Source: Thalassobacillus sp. CUG 92003 (GTDB lineage Bacteria > Bacillota > Bacilli > Bacillales > Halobacillaceae). From it: DNA of 64,000 nt. Below are positions 35,874-44,389 of the stretch, one piece after another. The DNA lies in contig NZ_JABLSJ010000017.1 in assembly GCF_013618635.1 (NCBI RefSeq), positions 1-64,000 of the forward strand. Reading direction: 5' to 3'. A program made the translations under genes and the position numbers. The notes under the pieces are model-generated. The model saw only the letters and a list, made by a program, of their open reading frames with translations, was not told the DNA's origin and did no database searches. The stretch's first letter is position 1. Every line of letters starts with the position of its first letter.

Positions 35874-38069
35874 TTACTTTGTTTGATAGGAGGACTTCGG
35901 CATCAAGTATTGCTGTTTGATTTTATGAGGAGGTTGAGGTTTGCTGAAGTAATAGCCTTGATAATAATCGCATTTGTGTTCATTCAAGAATTGTAGAACT
36001 TCGGGTACTTCCACCCCTTCCGCAATGACTTGCAACTTAAAGGTATGAGCGAGTTGTATCATTGCTTTGACGATTTCAGCATCGCTTGGATCGTTCAATA
36101 CATCTTTAATAAATGATTGATCAATTTTTAAATAATGAATCGGAAATTTTCTTAAATAACCCAGCGAGGAGTAGCCTGTCCCAAAATCATCAATCGAGAG
36201 TGAAATCCCGAGGGCTTTTAATTCCTGCATCGTCTTGATACAATCCTCCGTATTCTGCATCACACTGTTTTCCGTCACTTCAAACTCCAAGTATTCAGGT
36301 GGAAAGCCCGTTTTAGTCAGAATGCTGTGAACACGGCTTGTAAAATCTTTGCGTTGAATTTCCATGGCTGAAACATTGATCGCCACGTGTTCCGGAGCAT
36401 ATCCCTCATCGTGCCATTGCTTATTTTGGCGACATACTTCTTCTAACACCCATTCATCTACTTGGGTAATCAATCCGGTTTCTTCAGCTAACGGAATGAA
36501 TTCTCCAGGCGAAATAAAACCATTAGTGGCATGATGCCAGCGCACTAACGCTTCAAAACCGTTGATGAAGCCCGTTGACACATCAATTTTCGGTTGATAA
36601 TACACACTTAATTCGTTTTTACTTAAGGCCTCACGCAGATCTCCTTCTAAAGAAACTAAATCATTATAATAGCGGTTCATTTTTTGCGTGTAGAACAACA
36701 GCCCTTGACGACCCTTCATTTTACAATAATGCATCGCGATGTCAGCGTTTCCGATCATAGATTCAGCTGTTGTGCCTCCCTCTGGGTAACGGGAAACACC
36801 TATACTGCCGGTTATGAAAAATTCTTTTCCTTGAATGGTAATCGGTTTAGCCATCCGTTTCAGTACCTGGTAACCGAGCTGTTCAATTTTATGACGGTGA
36901 ATTTCGCCTTCCACCATAATCATGAATTCATCGCCACTTAACCGATAAAGCGTGCAATTCGTACCCATTACCTCCTGGATACGTTTCGCCATTGTCTGAA
37001 TGACATAATCACCCGCAGCATGGCCTAGCGCATCATTCACATACTTGAATCGGTCCAGGTCACAATACATTAAAGCAAGGGTGCCCGAAGCCGATTGAAT
37101 GAGTCCTGTAATCCGTTCGGTGACATCTTCTTCAAGCTTTCGGCGATTCGGAAGGTCTGTCAAAGGATCATGGTAGGCCATATGATGAATCTTTAACTCT
37201 GCTTCCTCCCGGCTCGTTATATCAACGGCCGATCCAATAATTTCAATATACTCTCCATTCTCCTCGATAGGAGATAGTGTCGTGTAAAAATAACGGCCTT
37301 TAAAGGTGTGTTTATAGGAAATCGATTGCCCGGTAAACGCCAGACGGTATTTTTCTCGGAGAAAAGCTGCTTTCGTTTCATCAAATATTTCGGTTAGCGT
37401 TTTGCTTTTTACATGTTGGGTAGTTAATCCTATTTCTCTTGCCAGTCTACCTTCGAATAATTCGTAGTAATATGCGTCCTGTTTCGGGTAATATTTTACT
37501 TTGAACACCAAATTAACCAGCGCGTTGATAGTCCGGTTAAAGTCATTGCGAACGTCTTCAATCAGCTGTGGCTCTCCCGCCTCATCCGAAATCCTCTGCG
37601 TATAGGAAAGAAATGTATAAGAACAGGACACTTCATCCCGAATTGGAATAATCGTTTGATTGACCCAATACACGGAGTGATCACGTGCTTTATAACTCAT
37701 AGCTCCACGCCATACGCTGCCTGCCATGATCGTTTGCCATATATCATGATAAATTGATTCGCTATGACACTCAGTATCTAAGAGGTGATAATGACTGCCC
37801 ACTAGTTCTTCTGAGGCGTATTTCGTTTGTTCACAAAACTTTCTATCGACATACGTGAAACAACCGTTCCCATCTAATATTGCTAAAGCGGCCATATCAT
37901 CTAAAGCGGCCTTCACCTGGTGGTAACGCGTCACATAGGCGAGACTAATCTCTCTCAAATCATGAATCAGCTGCTGAGAGGGCTTTGTTAACGCTTGTTT
38001 TTCTAATGATGCACATAGTTTATGTATTTTTTTTCGGTCTTCTGAAGGATCGAGCTGCAGGAAGTTCAT
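35874..38069 (-). CDS. Soluble PAS-GGDEF-EAL protein
   Basis: A 731-residue cytoplasmic protein. A helical leader (1-55) is followed by two PAS-like regions at about 55-165 and 170-290 (the second ends IIGSAVDITSREEAE). GGDEF is at about 300-465, with canonical CDLDRFK, V-N-D, G-H-x-x-G-D and the tolerated variant SGDEF. EAL follows at about 480-725, with complete motifs (EALVRW, INVSAMEI, EVTENS, DDFGTGYSS, KIDQSF, AEGVEV, QGYYFSKP). Both activities are plausible. The ATG follows AAAGGTGATGCG. It is monocistronic. It probably tunes c-di-GMP in response to a PAS-bound signal. Confidence 0.88.
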   Translation of the reverse strand: MNFLQLDPSEDRKKIHKLCASLEKQALTKPSQQLIHDLREISLAYVTRYHQVKAALDDMAALAILDGNGCFTYVDRKFCEQTKYASEELVGSHYHLLDTECHSESIYHDIWQTIMAGSVWRGAMSYKARDHSVYWVNQTIIPIRDEVSCSYTFLSYTQRISDEAGEPQLIEDVRNDFNRTINALVNLVFKVKYYPKQDAYYYELFEGRLAREIGLTTQHVKSKTLTEIFDETKAAFLREKYRLAFTGQSISYKHTFKGRYFYTTLSPIEENGEYIEIIGSAVDITSREEAELKIHHMAYHDPLTDLPNRRKLEEDVTERITGLIQSASGTLALMYCDLDRFKYVNDALGHAAGDYVIQTMAKRIQEVMGTNCTLYRLSGDEFMIMVEGEIHRHKIEQLGYQVLKRMAKPITIQGKEFFITGSIGVSRYPEGGTTAESMIGNADIAMHYCKMKGRQGLLFYTQKMNRYYNDLVSLEGDLREALSKNELSVYYQPKIDVSTGFINGFEALVRWHHATNGFISPGEFIPLAEETGLITQVDEWVLEEVCRQNKQWHDEGYAPEHVAINVSAMEIQRKDFTSRVHSILTKTGFPPEYLEFEVTENSVMQNTEDCIKTMQELKALGISLSIDDFGTGYSSLGYLRKFPIHYLKIDQSFIKDVLNDPSDAEIVKAMIQLAHTFKLQVIAEGVEVPEVLQFLNEHKCDYYQGYYFSKPQPPHKIKQQYLMPKSSYQTK

Positions 38070-38202
38070 CGCATCACCTTTACACGAATTTAGTCGAAAT
38101 CTATGTAAGCGTTGTATTAATTATAAATGAAAAGACCTATGAAAAAAAGACCACAACTAAAAAGTTATGATCTTTCTTCGGTAAGTTAGTCCTAATCATT
38201 TC

Positions 38203-39273
38203 TTACTTGGTTTGGCGTGATTTAAGAATTAACCACAACCCGCCTCCAATGAATAAAAAGCTAATCAGCCCAATTTGGAAATAACGTTGGTAATAATACC
38301 AAATGTCTACATTAAACATCGCTTGTAATTGTTCAGCGAATGCGGGGAGTATCAACGCATCTAAAAGGTAATAACCTCCGAGCAATAGCAGAGCTATCCC
38401 GATCAAACGCTGCTGATTGACAAAGTAAGTCACAATAGGTTTGTCTTCCACATCACCCTGGTTTACACGATGCGTTTGCTGGAGCCCGTCAAAAAAGCTG
38501 AAAAACCATATGATCGGGATTAAAAATAAGAATAACGAGAGATGCAGTACATCCAAAATGTAAATAGACAATAAAAACCCTGCCATCAACTGCAAACCAC
38601 GTTTCTGCAACCCTAGGTACAAGTGGCCTGCACCGGGAAACATGGAAAGGACGGTGGCCACCATCTTATTCTTCTGCCCATCTTCACGATGCCATTCCAA
38701 ATCATCCATTAACGTGCGATCCTCAAGTTCTTCACCTGCGCTTTTCCGATTCAAATGCTGAATCGTGTCAAACATGTTGTAGATCCAAATAATAGGCAAT
38801 GCGAGTAAAAAAATGAGAAACACACTTTGGCTCGATAACAACGCTACAAAGAATATCATGATGCCAGTCCCAAAGAATGCAGTCATAAAGGTAAGACCTC
38901 TTTGGTTCAATCCGAGATAAAAGTGGCCGACCCCAGGAATAAAGGATAAAAGCGTTGTAAAAAATCGCTCATTTTGTACAGGAGTTCCCTGCCCATTTCC
39001 GTTTTCATTTTCCCCATTCCTAGTAGATCCTGATTGCGACAGCAACGAGACCACCATATCCAGAAGGTTGACACCCCACAATAATACAGCCACCATGGCG
39101 AGAAATACGGCTTCACCCGTATGGAAAGGTGTCATCACTATCGCAAAAGCAGATAGACACGCTCCCAAAAATAATAATAGGTACAGCACACCTCGTAACG
39201 GTTTGCCCAGGTAAATGTGACCGAACCCAGGGATAAAGGATAAGAAAAACGCTAATATCGGTGATTTATTCAT
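38203..39273 (-). CDS. Triple-TM2-repeat membrane protein of the ECF operon
   Basis: A 356-residue protein with about nine to ten membrane segments. The TM2-like motif LSFIPGFGHIYLG with a following K/R-G occurs three times: near residues 10-30 (G-F-G-H-I-Y-L-G), 108-130 (G-V-G-H-F-Y-L-G) and 208-230 (G-A-G-H-L-Y-L-G). Each is followed by hydrophobic helices and a W/F-rich dimer of segments ending in D-x-x-Q. It is the third gene of the sigma/anti-sigma operon and overlaps the anti-sigma gene by 8 nt, so its expression is coupled to the sigma factor. I do not know a function; it may sense or repair membrane stress. Confidence 0.65.
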   Translation of the reverse strand: MNKSPILAFFLSFIPGFGHIYLGKPLRGVLYLLLFLGACLSAFAIVMTPFHTGEAVFLAMVAVLLWGVNLLDMVVSLLSQSGSTRNGENENGNGQGTPVQNERFFTTLLSFIPGVGHFYLGLNQRGLTFMTAFFGTGIMIFFVALLSSQSVFLIFLLALPIIWIYNMFDTIQHLNRKSAGEELEDRTLMDDLEWHREDGQKNKMVATVLSMFPGAGHLYLGLQKRGLQLMAGFLLSIYILDVLHLSLFLFLIPIIWFFSFFDGLQQTHRVNQGDVEDKPIVTYFVNQQRLIGIALLLLGGYYLLDALILPAFAEQLQAMFNVDIWYYYQRYFQIGLISFLFIGGGLWLILKSRQTK

Positions 39274-39694
39274 TGCCTTCCCTCTCTTTCATTTCGTCTA
39301 GCCACGCGTTCGTGCTATTCATGATCTTTTCTGTCAGCGGCATTCCAGATGGCTCGTCATGCTTACCCGTCCACTCAATCATGTGTTGGAAAACACCCGT
39401 GCTCATGAGTATGATCGTCAAACCAGCAGCAACTCCGTAGTGAAGCAAGGTCTGCTTGCGCGTCATAGATGGCCTAACGTGTTTCTTCGGTGCTTGCGTT
39501 TGCCATTGCTCCATCGTCTTGTCAGTGAAGTCCTCTGAAAGCGAAAGGTCTGGTTCCCATTGATCGATAAGGCCGAGGTATTCCATGAAACAATCAGGAC
39601 AATCATCGAGATGCGCTTCTATGTTGCTTCGTTCTTCCGGAGCTATATCGTCATGAATATAGGCGCGCAAACGTTTGACATGTAAATGTTCCAT
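39266..39694 (-). CDS. Anti-sigma factor with zinc-finger (ZAS) motif
   Basis: A 142-residue single-pass membrane protein. The N-terminal cytoplasmic part has the ZAS pattern H-L-D-D-C-P-D-C around residues 29-36. One hydrophobic segment lies at about 80-100, and the remainder would be outside. The ATG follows GGAGGATTTTTG and overlaps the sigma stop codon (TGATG). It would hold the upstream ECF sigma factor until an envelope signal releases it. Confidence 0.85.
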   Translation of the reverse strand: MEHLHVKRLRAYIHDDIAPEERSNIEAHLDDCPDCFMEYLGLIDQWEPDLSLSEDFTDKTMEQWQTQAPKKHVRPSMTRKQTLLHYGVAAGLTIILMSTGVFQHMIEWTGKHDEPSGMPLTEKIMNSTNAWLDEMKEREGNE

Positions 39695-40236
39695 CAAAAA
39701 TCCTCCTCCTTCCAATTATGCTTCATCCACTTTCTCGCTCTATATAACTTCACTTCAACGGTTTTAACCGAAATCTGCTGCTGTTGGGCTATTTCATGAT
39801 AACTTCGTCCGTTTATGTAAAATGCCTCCACGACCTCCTTGTAGTTGTCCGGCAATGCATCAATCGAACGCCGTATACGTTCGGTTCTTTCCTGCGAGAT
39901 GACAAGATCTTCAGCACTCGTGCCGTCATCCTGCTTCAGTTCTTTATCGCTGAAATCTGAAAGGTCTTCCGGCTTTCGCGATTGTTTCCGTTTATGATCG
40001 ATCGCTTTGTTCATGGCTATTCGACTCAGCCACGTTTTAAATCCTTTTTGCTGATAAGAAGGAAGGGCATCCATCATCTTTATAAACGTTTCTTGCGTTA
40101 TATCCTCCGCCAGCTGCTGATCCCGAAGCACACTATACGTCACTTTAAACACATGGTGCTTATAGCGCTCAATTATGATCCGGATCGCCTGTTGATTACC
40201 TTCTAATGCTTGCTTGATTAACGTTTCATCTTGAAT
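39694..40236 (-). CDS. ECF sigma factor with an apparent ATT start
   Basis: A 180-residue group IV sigma factor when started at ATT. Region 2 is clear (ITQETFIKMM, then KGFKTWLSRIAMN), and region 4 ends the protein (ALPDNYKEVVEAF and YHEIAQQQQISVKTVE). Counting back from the only canonical in-frame start, GTG at 40152, would remove the first part of region 2; the frame upstream (L-I-K-Q-A-L-E-G-N-Q-Q-A-I-R) is exactly what ECF factors have there. A strong GGGAGGGG lies seven bases before ATT at 40236, and no ATG, GTG or TTG occurs in that frame. Codon use is ordinary. A nearby one-base sequence error is the alternative explanation. It is the first gene of a three-gene operon. Confidence 0.75.
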   Translation of the reverse strand: MQDETLIKQALEGNQQAIRIIIERYKHHVFKVTYSVLRDQQLAEDITQETFIKMMDALPSYQQKGFKTWLSRIAMNKAIDHKRKQSRKPEDLSDFSDKELKQDDGTSAEDLVISQERTERIRRSIDALPDNYKEVVEAFYINGRSYHEIAQQQQISVKTVEVKLYRARKWMKHNWKEEDF

Positions 40237-40349
40237 AAGTCTGCCCCTCCCTTCCCAGCAACATCGTTCTACCTTATTAGACGTTCATCAAATTCCCAGC
40301 CCTACACCTCTCACGAAAAAATTATAGAAAAATCATCGCTTTTTACTTA

Positions 40350-40607
40350 TTATCGACGCTTCGTGACCATTTATCGTTGGTCCTCACACTTTTATCATCG
40401 CTCTCTATGTAAATATCATCGCTCGACCTTTTATCGGCGCTTCGTGCTCAGTTATCGTCGCTCCGCGCACTTTTATCATCGCTCTCTATGTAAATATCGG
40501 CGCTCGAGCTTTTATCGGCGCTTCGTGAGCATTTATCATCGCTCCGCGCACTTTTATCATCGCTCTCTACGTAATTATCGTCGCTCCGTACCTTTTTATC
40601 AGCCTGA
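40350..40607. repeat. 21-bp-phased tandem array of TTATCrkCGCTy units
   Basis: Thirteen copies of a TTATC-[A/G]-[T/G]-CGC core start at 40350, 40371, 40392, 40413, 40431, 40452, 40473, 40494, 40512, 40533, 40554, 40575 and 40596. Spacing is 21, 21, 21, 18 repeated, then 21s, giving an 81-bp higher-order unit (for example ACTTTTATCATCGCTCTCTA recurs). The array lies between the ECF operon and a divergent small membrane-protein gene. Because all spacings are multiples of three, both strands stay open, but no ribosome binding site precedes the frames. Confidence 0.85.
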
Positions 40608-40674
40608 GTCATTAACATTTCCTGGATGATCTGATATGCTTCCTTTATTAGACCATTAACGATAGGTTGATTGT

Positions 40675-40908
40675 ATGGACCAAGAACACGCACAGGAAAA
40701 AGAAGAAGAATTAAATGCCTATGTTATATTAGTGCTTGTACTATTCACCGGGCTTTTCAATGTTTCTCTCATGTATGGGTTGTTTATCTATGCCATATAC
40801 TTGCTCGTGCGTTACTGGAAAAACAATGACGATCGAAAACGAATCAACATCCTTTTTTATTACAGCATCACCTTAATCTTATTCATACTCGCTATTAAAG
40901 GTTATTAA
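40675..40908 (+). CDS. Small two-segment membrane protein
   Basis: A 77-residue protein with a charged, acidic N-terminus (DQEHAQEKEEEL), two hydrophobic segments (about 15-46 and 57-74) and a basic loop (R-Y-W-K-N-N-D-D-R-K-R). The ribosome binding site is weak (TAGG). A terminator follows. The family is not recognised. It lies directly after the 21-bp array on the opposite side from the ECF operon. Confidence 0.5.
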   Translation: MDQEHAQEKEEELNAYVILVLVLFTGLFNVSLMYGLFIYAIYLLVRYWKNNDDRKRINILFYYSITLILFILAIKGY

Positions 40909-40928
40909 CTATCCGTTCTCGCACACAC

Positions 40929-40976
40929 AAAAAACGCGACCGGCCTGATCGCAGCAGGGCACGGTCACGTTTTTTA
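40929..40976. terminator. bidirectional terminator
   Basis: AAAAAACG-CGACCG pairs with CGGTC-ACGTTTTTT between two convergent genes; the tail overlaps the SRAP stop codon. Confidence 0.8.
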
Positions 40977-41642
40977 TGAGGTGAGCGATTCAATACATGC
41001 TGGTCCCTCATTTTTGGGGGAATTAACGTAGTCGCTGATGTCATACGAATCTAACGCCTGGGATGGAAGGGATTGTAGAAAATCATGCGCCTGGCCAGGT
41101 TCCCATTTGATGTTCTCGATCCATTGGTCTTGTTTCTCCTCTGGCAGGATGACAGGCATACGATCATGGATGGGCGCCATGTAGGAATTAGCTTCTTTAG
41201 TCAGAATCGTACAGGTAAAGCGTTCTTCTTCATCTTGCTGCCATTTATCCCAAAGTCCTGCAAAAGCGAACAGTTTTCGATTGTGCGGAAAGATTCGCTT
41301 AGGCTGTTTACCTGATTCCGTCTTTTGCCATTCATAGAAACTGTCCGCTACGATCAAACATCGTTTACGCGCCATGAGCTGTTTGAAGCTTGGTTTCTCA
41401 TGGGCCGTTTCACTGCGGGCATTGATCATTTTATAACCGATTTTAGGATCCTTTGCCCAGGAAGGCACGAGGCCCCAATGCAAGTAACCCGCTCGTTTAT
41501 CTCGGCCGTCGTGGATGATAGCAAGCACCTTTTGACCCGGCGCAATATTATACCTGGGCTGATAGTCGTCGCTCAGGTACGATAAACCAAATGCTTCCAG
41601 AATCTCCGCTTCTTCAGCTAACAATGTATAGCGACCACACAT
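40974..41642 (-). CDS. SOS-response-associated peptidase (SRAP/YedK/HMCES) family protein
   Basis: A 222-residue protein beginning M-C-G-R-Y-T, so Cys2 becomes the N-terminal catalytic residue after Met removal. The other SRAP landmarks are present: N-I-A-P-G-Q, M-I-N-A-R-S-E-T, A-D-S-F-Y-E-W and P-I-H-D-R-M-P. SRAP proteins crosslink to abasic sites in single-stranded DNA and protect replication forks. The start after AGAGGAGGACG is required for Cys2. A long upstream frame is not used. Confidence 0.9.
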   Translation of the reverse strand: MCGRYTLLAEEAEILEAFGLSYLSDDYQPRYNIAPGQKVLAIIHDGRDKRAGYLHWGLVPSWAKDPKIGYKMINARSETAHEKPSFKQLMARKRCLIVADSFYEWQKTESGKQPKRIFPHNRKLFAFAGLWDKWQQDEEERFTCTILTKEANSYMAPIHDRMPVILPEEKQDQWIENIKWEPGQAHDFLQSLPSQALDSYDISDYVNSPKNEGPACIESLTS

Positions 41643-41656
41643 GTTGCGTCCTCCTC

Positions 41657-42319
41657 TTACGTATTTTGTTCTCCCAGACCATGAAGAATAAAATGGACGG
41701 TCCGATCGATTTCCGCCTGATCGTCCCATTCGTGATCCGGCATGATTAAAAACCGTGTAATCAAAAATCCGATGATGGTTGTCATGATCATCCTCATAAT
41801 AGTAGGTGATGGGTACTGGATGATTTGATCGTTTTGCTGATAAGTTTGAATCGCCTCTTCGAATTTCGGAAGGACTTTGGCAGCGAACACCTCTTGAAAG
41901 TGCTGCTGTAACTCTGGGTGAAACGACACTTCCTGAAGTAAAATTTTCAATAGCGGTGCGTTCTCTTTCACGAATTCGAAACGGTTATAGATTAATTTTT
42001 TCAACAAATCTTCAAACTGAGCTGGCGGCCCTTCGAATACTTGGCGGGCAAAATGGGTGGCGAAAAATGGCATCGCAAACTTTGAAATGACAGGACTGAC
42101 AATTGCCATAAGCAACTCTTTTTTCGTTCGATAATGTCTAAAAATCGTTCCTTCAGCTACGCCTGCCTTTTGAGCAATTTCGCTTGTGGAAGTGGAGGCG
42201 TACCCTTTTTCAGCGAACATTTCAATCGCAGCTTCTAATATCTTCACTTGTTTTTTGGTTAATTTAAGTTCTTCGTCGCCTGCCTCAAGTAATTGTTGTA
42301 AATGATCGTGTTCAGCCAT
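41657..42319 (-). CDS. TetR/AcrR-family transcriptional regulator
   Basis: A 220-residue repressor. The N-terminal helix-turn-helix is clear (residues 30-80: AGVAEGTIFRHYRTKKELL), followed by an all-helical ligand domain. It is downstream of the ABC-2 exporter genes (31-nt gap), so it probably controls them; an operator-like palindrome lies at the exporter promoter. The ATG follows GAGGAGGCGC. The ligand is unknown. Confidence 0.85.
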   Translation of the reverse strand: MAEHDHLQQLLEAGDEELKLTKKQVKILEAAIEMFAEKGYASTSTSEIAQKAGVAEGTIFRHYRTKKELLMAIVSPVISKFAMPFFATHFARQVFEGPPAQFEDLLKKLIYNRFEFVKENAPLLKILLQEVSFHPELQQHFQEVFAAKVLPKFEEAIQTYQQNDQIIQYPSPTIMRMIMTTIIGFLITRFLIMPDHEWDDQAEIDRTVHFILHGLGEQNT

Positions 42320-42349
42320 TTGAGCGCCTCCTCTTCTTTTCTCCCTCTA

Positions 42350-43372
42350 TTATAACCTGCGATGGCGTTTCAAGGCGAACATATTCAGCAACGCAAACAA
42401 TACGGTGAAGCCGCCCAGCACATATATTTGAAGCTGAAAGGACTCGAACCCCTGACCGCGAATCATAATATCACGCAAGGCTTCAGCCCCATAAGTCAAC
42501 GGCATTACTTTGCCAATTGCCCTCAGCCAGGGCTCCATCGTTTCTAAGTTAAAGATCCCTGAAAAGAATACCTGAGGCACAATGACAAGCGGGATGAATT
42601 GGATCATTTGAAACTCATTCTTCGCATAAGACGAAAGCAGTGTACCAAGGCTTAAAGCAGCCAAGGCCAATAAGAACGTGACCAATAAGACATAAAAGAA
42701 AGAACCGCTCATAAACATATCCAGTGCAAATATGGAATATGCCGCAATGATAACGGATTGCACGATCGTAAAAATGCCAAATCCGATCAAATAGCCTGTT
42801 ACAATTTCTCCTCGCTTTAAAGGAGTAGATAATAGCCGCTCCAACGTTCCTTGCGTGCGTTCCCTCAAGAATGACACGCCTCCTACAATAAAGACAAAGA
42901 AGAACACAAAAAAGCCAACTAAAACGGGCCCTACATTATCAAACAAATTAAAATCATTCGATCCATGTAAAAACTCCACGTCAGGATTTAGCTGCTTTCC
43001 TTCCGAAAGTTGGGCGCCAGCTTCACGAAGGATACGTAACACAGCACTATTGGCAGAAGGATCACTCCCTTCAAGCACCACACGAGGCGTCTGTTCTTCC
43101 CAACTGATCAAAGCATCAAGTTCATTTTCTGCTAACTGATCATGGGCGTCTTCTAACGTCATTTCCTTCACATTTGCATCCTGTTCTTCCACAGCTAAAG
43201 CAAAAGGTGCCGGGGTGTCCACCAAAGCTATATCTGGGGTTAATTCTTCACTATCCAATACTAACCATAATAACGTTAGGACAAACAATGGAGCTACAAT
43301 CATTAAAGCTAAACTGCGTTTATCCCGCTTAAATTGCATTAAAATGCGTCGCACAATAGCCCAGGTTCTCAT
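42350..43372 (-). CDS. ABC-2-type exporter permease
   Basis: A 340-residue membrane protein with an N-terminal helix (about 20-40), a large extracytoplasmic region (about 45-165), and five further helices. The segment SFLRERTQGTLERLLSTPLKR is the typical ABC-2 coupling region. It overlaps the ATPase gene by 4 nt (ATGA). It is likely a drug, lipid or peptide exporter with the adjacent ATPase. Substrate unknown. Confidence 0.85.
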   Translation of the reverse strand: MRTWAIVRRILMQFKRDKRSLALMIVAPLFVLTLLWLVLDSEELTPDIALVDTPAPFALAVEEQDANVKEMTLEDAHDQLAENELDALISWEEQTPRVVLEGSDPSANSAVLRILREAGAQLSEGKQLNPDVEFLHGSNDFNLFDNVGPVLVGFFVFFFVFIVGGVSFLRERTQGTLERLLSTPLKRGEIVTGYLIGFGIFTIVQSVIIAAYSIFALDMFMSGSFFYVLLVTFLLALAALSLGTLLSSYAKNEFQMIQFIPLVIVPQVFFSGIFNLETMEPWLRAIGKVMPLTYGAEALRDIMIRGQGFESFQLQIYVLGGFTVLFALLNMFALKRHRRL

Positions 43373-44091
43373 GACTGCTCCCCTCCATAATATAAAAATA
43401 CCTGCTCCATACTCCCTGCATTGATTCCCTGTTTCAACTCCCCAGGCGATCCGCTTGCAATAACGAAACCATCCCGCAGTAAAGCCAACCGATCACATTT
43501 CTCAGCTTCATCCATAACATGGGTCGTGACAATGATCGTTGTTCCGGCTTTCTGTAAACGTCGCAATTCTTTCCAAATCGATTCACGCAAAACAGGATCA
43601 ATGCCAACTGTCGGCTCATCTAAAATCAACAGAGCCGGCTTGTGCAAGAGAGCTGCCGCTAATGATAAGCGCCGCTTCATTCCTCCTGAAAAAGTTTCCA
43701 CCGGCTTATTCATATGCTCTGTTAGATTAACGACATCTAAAACAGAACGGATGCTATCCTTTCGCTGCCCTTTTTTCAGTCCATATACCGAGGCAAAGAA
43801 ATCCAAATTTTCCTTGGCAGATAACTCATTGTACAAAGCATCCGATTGCGCCATAAAACCGATGTGATGCATTTGCTGCAATGAAGGCATCCTGATACCT
43901 TGGACATCAACTGTCCCTGAGGACGGTCGCAGGATGCCCACGATAATTTTAACGAGGGTCGTTTTCCCCGCACCTGACGGACCCAACAAGCCAAAAATTT
44001 CCCCTTCGTCAATCGTTAAATCAATGTCCTGCAGTACATGTTCAGTTCCAAACTGATGGCTGACACGTGAAGTGGCGATCATTCGGTTCAT
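43369..44091 (-). CDS. ABC exporter ATPase
   Basis: A 240-residue ATPase with Walker A GPSGAGKTT, signature FSGGMKRRL, Walker B LLILDEPTVG and H-loop VTTHV. The S-G-G-M signature and D-P-V motif fit the drug/lipid exporter (CcmA-like, DrrA-like) group. It is the first gene of the three-gene unit ATPase, permease, TetR regulator. The ATG follows GAGGGATAC. Confidence 0.88.
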   Translation of the reverse strand: MNRMIATSRVSHQFGTEHVLQDIDLTIDEGEIFGLLGPSGAGKTTLVKIIVGILRPSSGTVDVQGIRMPSLQQMHHIGFMAQSDALYNELSAKENLDFFASVYGLKKGQRKDSIRSVLDVVNLTEHMNKPVETFSGGMKRRLSLAAALLHKPALLILDEPTVGIDPVLRESIWKELRRLQKAGTTIIVTTHVMDEAEKCDRLALLRDGFVIASGSPGELKQGINAGSMEQVFLYYGGEQS

Positions 44092-44111
44092 CGTATCCCT
44101 CTTTTCGTTAA

Positions 44112-44158
44112 TGAGTGATTACTCACTTTTATTATAGTACATTTCCATAAAGAATCAA
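44112..44158 (-). promoter_or_regulatory. promoter and TetR-type operator of the ABC exporter operon
   Basis: On the minus strand, TTGATT, a 16-nt spacer and TATAAT (44158 down to 44131) are followed by the palindrome TGAGTAATCACTCA (44125-44112) at the expected transcription start. The TetR gene is the last gene of this operon, so autoregulation is likely. Confidence 0.7.
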
Positions 44159-44321
44159 CCCACTAAAAAAGCAGCTAAAAAAACTGCTCTCAGACTCTCG
44201 AAAAAGCCTCGATGGTCTACTTTTTCCATGAACGTTTATTTTTCACCTCGGGACACGATAAAAAAACCTTTAAGCGTGGTTATTCTTGCAGGAAGCGAAT
44301 GGTATTCACCCACCCGTTCGC

Positions 44322-44365
44322 TCAAAAAAAGCTTGTAGAGAACTCGGTGGGTTCTCTACAAGCTG
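44322..44365 (-). terminator. intrinsic terminator of the DUF1992 gene
   Basis: AGCTTGTAGAGAAC pairs with GTTCTCTACAAGCT; on the minus strand TTTTTTT follows. The stretch 44166-44321 beyond it shows no gene. Confidence 0.85.
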
Positions 44366-44389
44366 GTTAAGCACGCATCATGTTAGAAA

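Noticed and set aside
40231-40629. Open reading frame of 132 codons through the tandem array, with repeats rich in Tyr, His, Arg and Ser
   Set aside because: No ribosome binding site, it overlaps the sigma gene start, and the open frame is explained by array spacings that are multiples of three; the opposite strand is open too.
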